Shown: positions 1 to 6,465 of the stretch, piece by piece
How the letters are laid out: every line of letters begins with the position of its first letter
How positions within the stretch are numbered: the first letter of the stretch is position 1
Assembly: GCA_039590215.1 (NCBI GenBank)
Contig: JBDHFX010000043.1
Location: 1-12,701, forward strand
Source: CAMYLR01 sp039590215
GTDB lineage: Bacteria > Gemmatimonadota > Gemmatimonadetes > JACCXV01 > JAHWKZ01
Length of the DNA stretch: 12,701 nt
Direction of reading: 5' to 3'
Notes under the pieces: model-generated
What the model was told of the DNA's origin: nothing
The model's database searches: none
Seen by the model: only the letters and a program-made list of their open reading frames with translations
Position numbers and translations under genes: made by a program

Positions 1-130
1 GCCCATCCAGCCAGTATCCGATCCACAAGAACAGCAGGACCGACAGCGCCCAGGTGAGTCCGTAGCCCGAGTAACGCCCGATCTCTCGGACCGCGCGTTG
101 GCGCTCGGACGAGGATTCTCGATCCGTCAT
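1..130 (-). CDS. AtpZ/AtpI-family F0F1 ATP synthase accessory protein, N-terminal part
   Basis: This gene reads leftward and is cut by the window edge; the first 43 residues are visible. The start codon is the CAT at 128-130. The translation has a short hydrophilic, charged N-terminus (begins MTDRESSSERQRAVREIGRY) followed by a hydrophobic stretch from about residue 22, with the pattern GYGLTWALSVLLFLWIGYWL and then Asp-Gly. A small basic head followed by a Gly/Trp-rich membrane helix ending in 'G-x-W/Y-L-D' is typical of AtpZ/AtpI-like proteins. Family members are small inner-membrane proteins encoded at the front of ATP synthase operons, where they assist c-ring assembly or ion transport. 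I infer that the rest of an atp operon lies to the left, outside the window. A weak AGAGG lies upstream of the start. The operator-like repeat at 160-177 sits 29 bases upstream and could control this gene. The family call is good; the exact paralogue is not determined. Confidence 0.75.
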   Translation of the reverse strand, partial: MTDRESSSERQRAVREIGRYSGYGLTWALSVLLFLWIGYWLDG

Positions 131-159
131 GGGGGCCTCTGTCGGGAGGGGCGACGTAC

Positions 160-177
160 TTGTGAAAAAAGTAACAA
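160..177. promoter_or_regulatory. Operator-like inverted repeat (Rex-type or CRP/FNR-type)
   Basis: The 18 bases TTGTGAAAAAAGTAACAA form an inverted repeat: TTGTGA, six bases, TAACAA, with one asymmetric position. Published Rex (NADH/NAD+ sensing repressor) sites follow TTGTGA-N6-TCACAA or TTGTTA-N6-TAACAA, and this site is a hybrid of those two forms. It also matches nine of ten positions of the CRP consensus TGTGA-N6-TCACA, so a CRP/FNR-family regulator is an alternative. It lies 29 bases upstream of the AtpZ-like start, a position suited to repression there, and about 140 bases from the lipoprotein start. Which regulator binds, and which gene responds, is inference. Confidence 0.5.
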
Positions 178-206
178 AGCCCCCCGGGCAGCGTCAACGA
201 GTAAGA

Positions 207-226
207 CGCCGATTTAGCGATCGGCG
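207..226. repeat. Perfect 7-bp hairpin in the divergent gap
   Basis: Arms CGCCGAT (207-213) and ATCGGCG (220-226) are exact inverted repeats around the 6-base loop TTAGCG. No T-run follows on either strand, so it does not look like an intrinsic terminator. It could be a leader structure of the lipoprotein mRNA, or simply another instance of the CGATCG-rich words common in this genome. Confidence 0.35.
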
Positions 227-304
227 AGGGCGGCGGTTAATATCCGCGGCCCCCAGAGCGTCTGAACCCTGAGCAGGCCAGCCAATTCAGCCCGATGCCC
301 TTCC

Positions 305-311
305 AAGGAGG
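305..311 (+). promoter_or_regulatory. Strong Shine-Dalgarno of the Spy-like lipoprotein gene
   Basis: AAGGAGG, a near-perfect anti-16S match, ends 8 bases before the ATG at 320. It is the best ribosome binding site in the window. It fixes the start and suggests high expression of the lipoprotein. Confidence 0.85.
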
Positions 312-319
312 AAGCGACG

Positions 320-964
320 ATGAGAGTTCGATCAACACTCGCCGCGCTGGTCCTGGCGCTCCCCCTGGCGCTGGGCTGCAGTGACGACGGTGACCTGACC
401 ACTGGACCAGCCGGTGATCTGGCCGACCTCGAGCAGTTCCAGATATCGGCCAGCGAGATCGCGGCGAGTGAATTCCTGGACGACCTCTCTGAGGAGGACA
501 AGGCCGCTATGCGCGCAGCGCTTCAAGCGGCTCGCGAACAGATCCGGGCCATCATCGCGCAGGTCCGCGCCGGAAAGCTGTCACGCGAAGAGGCGCGGGT
601 TCAGATCCAGGCGGTTCACGAGGAGCTGATCGCCAAGCTGGCCGAGTTTCTGACCGACGATCAGATCGATCGCCTGCTGGACCACCTGCGAGACCGGCGA
701 GATGATCGACCGGATCTCGACCTCACCGAGGAGCAGCTGCAGCAGATCCAGGCGCTGCGCGAGGAGTTCCATCAGTTTGTGCGGGAGATCCGTTCGCGGG
801 TCGAGAACGGCGATTTGGCGCCCCAAGAGGCGCGTCGGTTGGTGCGCGAGAAGGCACAGCAGACGCGGCGTGCGATATGCGGCGTTTTAACACCCGAACA
901 ACGGGCGCAGGTGCGCTTCTGTCACGCTTCGACGGATGTTGCGCCGAGCGACACGTCGACTTAG
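320..964 (+). CDS. Spy/CpxP-like helical lipoprotein with internal duplication
   Basis: A 214-residue exported lipoprotein. Residues 1-20 form a lipoprotein signal peptide: basic MRVR, a hydrophobic core, then ALGC with the lipidated Cys at position 20 (Ala at -3 is tolerated but less common). The mature part is almost entirely charged, Gln/Arg/Glu-rich and predicted helical. It carries four copies of an L-T/S-x-E/D-x/Q motif at about residues 56, 111, 135 and 190. LTxxQ-type motifs define the Spy/CpxP family of periplasmic chaperones and stress sensors, so a periplasmic protein-binding or envelope-stress role is inferred. Two units of about 65 residues (56-120 and 135-199) resemble each other, suggesting duplication. 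Cys187 and Cys201 near the C-terminus could form a disulfide. The gene stands alone with a strong ribosome binding site, divergent from the AtpZ-like gene and converging on the gene at 973-1563. The lipoprotein call is firm; the Spy-like role is moderate. Confidence 0.85.
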   Translation: MRVRSTLAALVLALPLALGCSDDGDLTTGPAGDLADLEQFQISASEIAASEFLDDLSEEDKAAMRAALQAAREQIRAIIAQVRAGKLSREEARVQIQAVHEELIAKLAEFLTDDQIDRLLDHLRDRRDDRPDLDLTEEQLQQIQALREEFHQFVREIRSRVENGDLAPQEARRLVREKAQQTRRAICGVLTPEQRAQVRFCHASTDVAPSDTST

Positions 965-972
965 GCGGACTA

Positions 973-1563
973 CTAAACGGCGGGGTTATTACGCGGCGGC
1001 GTGGGCGTTAGCCCGCGCCGTTCGCTTTTTGGGGCTCCGCGATCGATCGGGTTATCGATCGCTTCTCGGACGGCGCGCCGCACTTCTCTGACTCGCTCCG
1101 GGTTGGCCGACATGAGTAGCGTGCAGGAATAGACGGCCTGGAAGTGAGTCGGAGCGAGCAGCACCAGCAGCCGCTCGCCGGGTTTGATCGCCATGTCTTG
1201 CCGGTCCTTGTCATACCAATAGTGGATCGTCATTTCGTCACCGGGCGGCATCGGGTCGGCGTACAGCCAACGCACCAGAATTGGATCGGCTGAGCGCACC
1301 TTGAGCCAGCAGTAGGTGTGTTCGTTGCTGAGGGTGAGCTCCGGTCTCGGATCCGGGGTGTTGCAGATGGGCGACTCGGTGGCCTCGACAACCGCGATCG
1401 CGAATTGATTTGGCCACGTCGACCGGAGGTAGGTGATGTGGCTCGCGAGATCATTCCCGGGCGAAAGCCGGAGTACGTGATCGGCCTGGGGGTGGGCCAC
1501 GGTCGGGCCAAACAGGCCCAACCCGAGCCATAACGTCAGCGCGCGGGCGAGATTGGGCTTCAT
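973..1563 (-). CDS. Secreted protein of unknown function
   Basis: A 196-residue protein that I do not recognise. The frame is open further upstream, but the chosen ATG (1561-1563) begins a clear signal peptide: MKPNLARALT, a Leu/Gly-rich hydrophobic core, and a likely cleavage after Val-Ala at about residue 23. A tightly spaced purine-rich AGGGGG lies 3 bases upstream. The mature domain, about residues 25-165, alternates hydrophobic and polar residues like a small beta-rich fold. It contains three Cys (67, 85, 147), a central YCWLKV, the aromatic cluster HYWYDKD near 114-120, and KPGERLLVLLAP at 127-138. The layout faintly recalls NTR/TIMP-like OB folds, but that is speculation. A basic, Pro-rich tail (175-196) overlaps the opposing terminator. 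The gene converges on the lipoprotein gene (8-base gap) and diverges from the methyltransferase gene (78-base gap). Confidence 0.75.
   Translation of the reverse strand: MKPNLARALTLWLGLGLFGPTVAHPQADHVLRLSPGNDLASHITYLRSTWPNQFAIAVVEATESPICNTPDPRPELTLSNEHTYCWLKVRSADPILVRWLYADPMPPGDEMTIHYWYDKDRQDMAIKPGERLLVLLAPTHFQAVYSCTLLMSANPERVREVRRAVREAIDNPIDRGAPKSERRGLTPTPPRNNPAV
997..1030 (+). terminator. Probable intrinsic terminator of the lipoprotein gene, inside the opposing gene
   Basis: A 10-bp stem (997-1006 with 1011-1020, one G-T pair) closes the 4-base loop GTTA and is followed by TTCGCTTTTT at 1021-1030. It begins 32 bases after the lipoprotein stop codon, suitably placed to end that transcript. 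It lies within the last codons of the minus-strand gene. The T-run is interrupted, so efficiency is uncertain. It has no T-run in the other orientation, so it would not end the minus-strand transcript. Confidence 0.5.
1039..1062. repeat. Perfect 9-bp inverted repeat built of GATCGAT words
   Basis: Arms GCGATCGAT (1039-1047) and ATCGATCGC (1054-1062) flank a 6-base loop, CGGGTT. The repeat is inside the coding end of the minus-strand secreted-protein gene (residues around AIDNPID), just beyond the terminator-like hairpin at 997-1030. It contains three overlapping or adjacent CGATCG words and may reflect the genome-wide excess of that word rather than a specific site. Confidence 0.5.
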
Positions 1564-1641
1564 TTGCCCCCTAGAAACGGCAAGCCGCGTGCCGAAATTC
1601 GACCCTCGACGGGGGCCCGAGCGACGGGGCATCTTCCAGTC
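1564..1641. other. Short divergent promoter gap
   Basis: These 78 bases separate the divergent secreted-protein and methyltransferase starts and should hold promoters for both. I find no convincing -35/-10 pair on either strand, only short GC-rich inverted repeats (for example CGGC-AA-GCCG at 1578-1587). The methyltransferase reading frame is open through this gap back to a TTG at 1564, but that extension is Arg/Pro-rich and looks non-coding. Confidence 0.4.
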
Positions 1642-2442
1642 ATGGCCCTCGGCGGCAGCGACTATTATGACAAGACTCCGGCTGCAGCCGAGCGGTACGA
1701 CGCCCTCCACGCCACTCAGACCGAAGACACCGCGTTTTACGTCGAGGAGGCTCGGAACGGCGGGCCGGTGCTCGAAATCGGGTGCGGCACCGGTCGAGTG
1801 ACGCTGGCGATCGCCGAAGCCGGTGTCCGAGTCGTGGGCATCGACTCGAGCACGCATATGTTGAGGGTGGCGGCGAGAAAACGACGCCGGGCGCCGGAGG
1901 AGATCCGGGCACGGATCGATCTGGTGCGCGCCGATATGCGGCGGTTCGCGTTTCGGCGGGCGTTCGCGCAGGTCTTCATGCCGTTTCGCGTATTGCAGTC
2001 GATGCTCGAGGTCCCCGATCAGCTGGCGGCGCTGGCGGCGATTCGATCGGCGCTGGCGCTCGACGGTCGGCTGGTGTTCAATGTCTTCGACCCGCGGATC
2101 GACCTGCTCTCTCGTGGCGGCGACGACCCGCTACCGTTGCAGGACTCCGGGCGGACGTACGCTTACGAGCGGGGTGAGGTGCGCGAGCGTTTCACCGTGC
2201 GTTACGATCTACCCGCCCAACTGCTCGACGTGACGTTCGTCTACGAACGGTTGGACGAGGCTGGCGTGGTCGTTGCGAGAGAGTTCGAGCCGCTGAGGTT
2301 GCGTTACTTTCACCGATTCGAGATTGAACACCTGCTCCATCGCGCGGGTTATGAAGTTGAGGCGTTGTATGGAGGATGGAAAAAGGGGCCGTTCGAGCGG
2401 AACGGCCTTGAAATGATCTGGATCGCGCGAAGGAGCGATTGA
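1642..2442 (+). CDS. Class I SAM-dependent methyltransferase
   Basis: A 266-residue cytoplasmic enzyme predicted to transfer a methyl group from S-adenosylmethionine to an unknown substrate. From the ATG at 1642 the order is: an N-terminal segment with the YDAL pattern common before such domains, motif I VLEIGCGTG at residues 43-51 (SAM-binding glycine loop), the acidic motif II GIDSS at 66-70, RADMRRF near 96-102 (motif III region), and the later strand GRLVFNVFDPR. After that the sequence is a beta-rich C-terminal part with a RYFHRFEIEHLLHRAGYEVEA-type ending, usual for this superfamily. I rejected an upstream TTG because the extra 26 residues are not domain-like; no good ribosome binding site supports either choice. 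The stop overlaps the start zone of moxR (2 bases between stop and ATG), so the two are probably co-translated. The substrate cannot be told from the sequence. Confidence 0.85.
   Translation: MALGGSDYYDKTPAAAERYDALHATQTEDTAFYVEEARNGGPVLEIGCGTGRVTLAIAEAGVRVVGIDSSTHMLRVAARKRRRAPEEIRARIDLVRADMRRFAFRRAFAQVFMPFRVLQSMLEVPDQLAALAAIRSALALDGRLVFNVFDPRIDLLSRGGDDPLPLQDSGRTYAYERGEVRERFTVRYDLPAQLLDVTFVYERLDEAGVVVAREFEPLRLRYFHRFEIEHLLHRAGYEVEALYGGWKKGPFERNGLEMIWIARRSD
2430..2435 (+). promoter_or_regulatory. Ribosome binding site that decides the moxR start
   Basis: AAGGAG ends 9 bases before the ATG at 2445 but only 3 bases before the alternative TTG at 2439. The spacing therefore favours the ATG. The site lies inside the last codons of the methyltransferase gene, which fits coupled translation. 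Confidence 0.75.
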
Positions 2443-2444
2443 CG

Positions 2445-3473
<1,029 letters not shown>

Positions 3474-3475
3474 CG

Positions 3476-4423
3476 ATGGGTCCGATCGCCGCGCCCCAAC
3501 CTCCGGGCCCCGAGCGGGCGCTGCTGCCCCCGGCGGAGCTGCTCGCCTTGGGCGGGCTCGATCTGGTGTCGCGGCTCGTCGTCGACGGCTACTTGAGCGG
3601 TCGGCATCGGAGCCCCAACCGAGGCGGTTCGCTCGAGTTCGCCGAGCATCGGCCCTACGTCCGCGGCGATGACCTGCGACGCGTCGATTGGAAGGTGTAC
3701 GGCCGCACGGATCGCTTTTTCATCCGCCAGAGCGACGCCGAGACGAACCTCCGGGCCACGCTGGCTATCGACGCTAGCGCGTCGATGGGTTTTAGCGCCG
3801 GCGGACGACCGAGCAAATGGGCATACGGCCGGGCGGTCGCCGCAGCGCTAACGCATCTGCTGCTGGCCCAGCACGACGGGGTGGGGTTGGCGGTCTTCGA
3901 CGCCGAGCTCAAGACGTTCCTGCCGCCGCGGGCGACTCAGGCTCAGCGTATCCGGATCCTGGATACCCTGGAGAGTCTCGAGCCGGCCGGGGAGACCGAG
4001 CCTGCGGACCCCTTCAGGCAACTGGCCGAGCGCCTGCCGCGACGCGGGTTGCTGGTTTTGATCTCGGACCTGCTTGGTCCACCGGAGGCGTTCCTCCCCG
4101 GGCTTCGGTACTTCCGACACCGCAAGCACGAAGTAGTCGTATTCCACGTCCTCGACCCGGTCGAGCGAACACTCGAGGGGTTGGGTGAAACCGGCGCCTT
4201 AGCTGACGTCGAGACCGGTCAGGTGGTGCGGGCGGCCCCTGCCGCGCTGGCGCGCGGCTATCGTGAAGAATTGGCGGTGCTCGAAGCGACCTATCGGGCC
4301 CAGGCCCACGATCAAGGGTTCGATTTCGTGCCGCTGACGACAGACGAACCGTTGGGCCCGGCGCTGGCGAGATACCTCCACGGACGACGCACACCGGCGT
4401 CCTCATCTTCCGTAACCTGTTGA
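3476..4423 (+). CDS. DUF58 domain protein with vWA-like fold
   Basis: A 315-residue protein, cytoplasmic by sequence (no signal peptide or membrane helix). The DUF58 signature occupies about residues 37-103: GYLSGRHRSPNRGGSLEFAE is followed by RPYVRGDDLRRVDWKVYGRTDRF with the invariant R-x-V-D-W, then the strand LRATLAIDASASM. That strand holds a MIDAS-like D99-x-S101-x-S103 metal site. A second acidic strand LLVLISDLLGPP (192-203) follows, as in vWA folds. The C-terminal part (210-300) contains EVVVFHVLDPVE. DUF58 proteins occur with MoxR in nearly all such clusters and are thought to be their vWA-type clients. The frame is open upstream to 3251, but that region overlaps moxR and is shadow sequence; the ATG at 3476, 2 bases after the moxR stop, matches the family N-terminus. 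It has no clear ribosome binding site, suggesting termination-reinitiation. Confidence 0.92.
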   Translation: MGPIAAPQPPGPERALLPPAELLALGGLDLVSRLVVDGYLSGRHRSPNRGGSLEFAEHRPYVRGDDLRRVDWKVYGRTDRFFIRQSDAETNLRATLAIDASASMGFSAGGRPSKWAYGRAVAAALTHLLLAQHDGVGLAVFDAELKTFLPPRATQAQRIRILDTLESLEPAGETEPADPFRQLAERLPRRGLLVLISDLLGPPEAFLPGLRYFRHRKHEVVVFHVLDPVERTLEGLGETGALADVETGQVVRAAPAALARGYREELAVLEATYRAQAHDQGFDFVPLTTDEPLGPALARYLHGRRTPASSSSVTC

Positions 4424-4437
4424 TACTAACCCTAGTT

Positions 4438-4459
4438 GTCCCTTTCGATAGAAAGGGGC
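4438..4459 (+). promoter_or_regulatory. Intergenic hairpin with possible alternative pairing to the downstream ribosome binding site
   Basis: CCCTTTC (4440-4446) pairs with GAAAGGG (4451-4457) around a GATA loop, extended by a U-G and a G-C pair to 4438/4459. A second GAAAGG at 4461-4466, part of the AAAGGA ribosome binding site region for the next gene, could pair with the same CCTTTC, giving mutually exclusive structures. No T-run follows, so this is not a normal terminator. It is the main content of the 55-base gap 4424-4478. Confidence 0.4.
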
Positions 4460-4478
4460 CGAAAGGACGACGATAGGG

Positions 4479-6446
4479 GTGCGATTCCTGGCTCCCTATG
4501 CGCTCCTGGCGCTGCCGTTGGCCCTGATTCCGCTGTGGCTGGCGTGGCGTGCCGAGCGGTCCGAAGCGCCGGCCCGGTTTTCGTCGGTGTATCTCGTCGA
4601 GCGCGCCCGTGCTGAGCCGACACGGCGCATCGCTACCCGCTCCCGATGGGTCCAGTTGCTGCGCGCATTGGTGATCGGGATGGTGGTGATGGCTGCCGCG
4701 CGCCCGGTTGGTCTAGGAGCGGGCGGCCCCGAGGCCCACTTCCCGACCCGACTGATAGTCGCAGTGGACGTCTCGGCCAGCGTCGACCAACGCCGCGAGG
4801 GCGTCTCGGCGTGGTCAGCCATCCAGATCTGGGCCGACAGCGTGTTGGCAATGGTCGGGCCCGACGACGAAGCCGCGTTGGCAGCGATCGCCGACGGGAT
4901 CGTTGGCTGGTGGGAAGCACCGCCAGAGGCACTGCGCAGACAACTCACTACCCTTGCTCCGACCGCCCGCCCGAGCGACTGGCCACGAACGCTGCCAGCG
5001 CTGGCCAAGCGCCTGGAGGGTGGAGGCAGTACCGAGGTGTACTTGCTGACCGATGGGGCCCAGGGTGCTGGCGGGTTGCCGACGGGTGAGGAGGAAGTCG
5101 GCCTCGCCGCGATCGGTCAGCCGGCCGACCACCGGGTGGTCCGGACGTGGTCACCCGGCTCGGGCGCCAACCGGGGTTTGGTCGCCGCCGACCGGGACCC
5201 GACCGGTGGCGTGTCGCTTGGCGCCCGGGCATGGGGTGAGGAGGATCCGGAGCCGGTCGTGGCCGGTCAATTGACCGCTGGTGAGGTGGTCGATGGGCGG
5301 CCACTCCCTGCGGACGGCACGTTCGGGGCGGCCCGGTGGGCCGTCGGCGACACGGCGACATTCGCGTTGCTTGGCTCGGATCGGTTGGCAGCCGACGATC
5401 GGCTGTACGTAGCGCGCGCTGGGCCGCGCGGCATCTATCGCGTGACGCGTTGGGCGCCAGCTGATGAGCCGCCCGAGTCGGGCGCGCTGTTTTGGAAAGC
5501 GGCGCTGGGGGCGGCGCCGCGGGGAGCCGTGGTCGAGCAGACTGCATCGCTGGCCGACCTCGTCGACCGGGCGCCCGACGTGGCTCTCCTGCCGGTCCGA
5601 CGCTACCGAGCCGATCAGGCCGCGCTGCTAGCCGAACTCGTGACCGGCGGGACACGACTCCTGTTCGCACCTAGCTGTCCGGATCCAGCGTGTGTCCCCG
5701 ACGGGGCGTGGTTGCCGCACCCCTCTTTGATCACCCCGATCTTGCGGTGGGAGCTGGCGCCGGCCGATCGACAGACCGGACTGGCGACGAAACCGATCGG
5801 CATCGAAGTCCCGGTCGTCGTACCCAGTCACCTCCTGGCCAGGGCGCCGATCCGACCGGCGATCAAGATCGCAGCGATCGCGTCCGATTGGCGGTGGGAG
5901 TTGACCACGGGTGACCCGGCTTTCTGGGTCAAAGGCTCGGTCGCGATTTGGCTGGTACCGTTCGGCCCCCCGGTCAGCCGAATCGGGACGACGCCCGTCT
6001 TCGCGCTGGTCGCGGACGCCGTTATGGCGACGTGGGATCCGAGGTGGCAGGCCGCCAGCGCCAGCCTCCGGCCGGGACAGTCGGTGCAACTCGGGCCGAC
6101 CGGCGGTACGGTCGCCGGCCCCTTGCACGCCACGCCGGCTGCGCGATGGGAGGTCCCACCCGGTGGACTGGCGCCGCGCCTCGAGCGTGCTGGCCTCTAC
6201 CGAGTGGACGCCGAACGGACGAGCTTCGTGGCGGTGAACTCGGAGCCAGCGGAGGGTGACCTTACGCCGATCGATCGCGACACCTGGCGAACCGCCTGGG
6301 GTGCAACGCTGGTGGGTGCCGAAGCGTGGCGCGCACAGCTGTTTCCGCGTCGACGCGGACCGGAGCTCAGATCGTGGTTTCTCGCGCTGGCGCTCGTCGG
6401 CCTGGCCCTCGAGGCGTTCTTGAGGCACAGCACTCTTAACAAATAG
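4479..6446 (+). CDS. BatA-like membrane protein with N-terminal BatA domain and vWA domain
   Basis: A 655-residue inner-membrane protein. It starts with GTG at 4479 (the family N-terminus FLAPYALLALPLALIPLWLAW follows immediately), with AAAGGA 11 bases upstream. Residues 1-75 match the BatA N-terminal domain: a first membrane helix (about 4-23), the ARFSSVYLVERARAE region, and a second helix (about 58-75) ending in AAARP. A von Willebrand A-like domain follows, with the MIDAS strand LIVAVDVSASVDQ (D97, S99, S101) and VYLLTDGAQG at 187-196. The long middle section (about 210-620) is Ala/Gly/Asp-rich and beta-like, probably extracytoplasmic, and I do not recognise a domain in it. A final membrane helix (633-648) ends in a short basic tail. 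In known Bat operons this protein works with MoxR, DUF58 and BatB. No BatB or TPR partner is present here, and mfd follows after 19 bases. Confidence 0.85.
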   Translation: MRFLAPYALLALPLALIPLWLAWRAERSEAPARFSSVYLVERARAEPTRRIATRSRWVQLLRALVIGMVVMAAARPVGLGAGGPEAHFPTRLIVAVDVSASVDQRREGVSAWSAIQIWADSVLAMVGPDDEAALAAIADGIVGWWEAPPEALRRQLTTLAPTARPSDWPRTLPALAKRLEGGGSTEVYLLTDGAQGAGGLPTGEEEVGLAAIGQPADHRVVRTWSPGSGANRGLVAADRDPTGGVSLGARAWGEEDPEPVVAGQLTAGEVVDGRPLPADGTFGAARWAVGDTATFALLGSDRLAADDRLYVARAGPRGIYRVTRWAPADEPPESGALFWKAALGAAPRGAVVEQTASLADLVDRAPDVALLPVRRYRADQAALLAELVTGGTRLLFAPSCPDPACVPDGAWLPHPSLITPILRWELAPADRQTGLATKPIGIEVPVVVPSHLLARAPIRPAIKIAAIASDWRWELTTGDPAFWVKGSVAIWLVPFGPPVSRIGTTPVFALVADAVMATWDPRWQAASASLRPGQSVQLGPTGGTVAGPLHATPAARWEVPPGGLAPRLERAGLYRVDAERTSFVAVNSEPAEGDLTPIDRDTWRTAWGATLVGAEAWRAQLFPRRRGPELRSWFLALALVGLALEAFLRHSTLNK

Positions 6447-6456
6447 GGTTGTAGAG
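6433..6456 (+). promoter_or_regulatory. Imperfect stem covering the mfd ribosome binding site
   Basis: CTCT (6433-6436) and AAC (6438-6440) can pair with GTT (6448-6450) and AGAG (6453-6456), with a small internal loop. The right arm overlaps the AGAGGG that serves as the mfd ribosome binding site (6453-6458), and the structure spans the BatA-like gene's stop codon. Ribosomes finishing the upstream gene would open it, so it could couple mfd translation to upstream translation. The stem is short and this is only a possibility. Confidence 0.25.
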
Positions 6457-6465
6457 GGTAAGCCG

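Larger units (their letters stand above)
131..319. other. Divergent intergenic region between AtpZ-like and lipoprotein genes
   Basis: This is the longest non-coding gap in the window and must carry promoters for both divergent genes. It contains an A/T-rich patch at about 158-178, which stands out in GC-rich DNA and holds an inverted repeat (160-177), a perfect 7-bp hairpin (207-226), and an AT-rich TTAATAT at 237-243. The last could be part of a -10 element for the rightward gene, but I see no convincing -35 partner. A strong ribosome binding site is at 305-311. I found no credible small ORF or RNA gene here. Confidence 0.6.

Noticed and set aside
1564..1857. Upstream extensions of the methyltransferase (TTG at 1564) and of the secreted protein (start at 1857)
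   Set aside because: The added residues are not domain-like, and the secreted-protein extension would bury a clear signal peptide and overlap the methyltransferase SAM motif.
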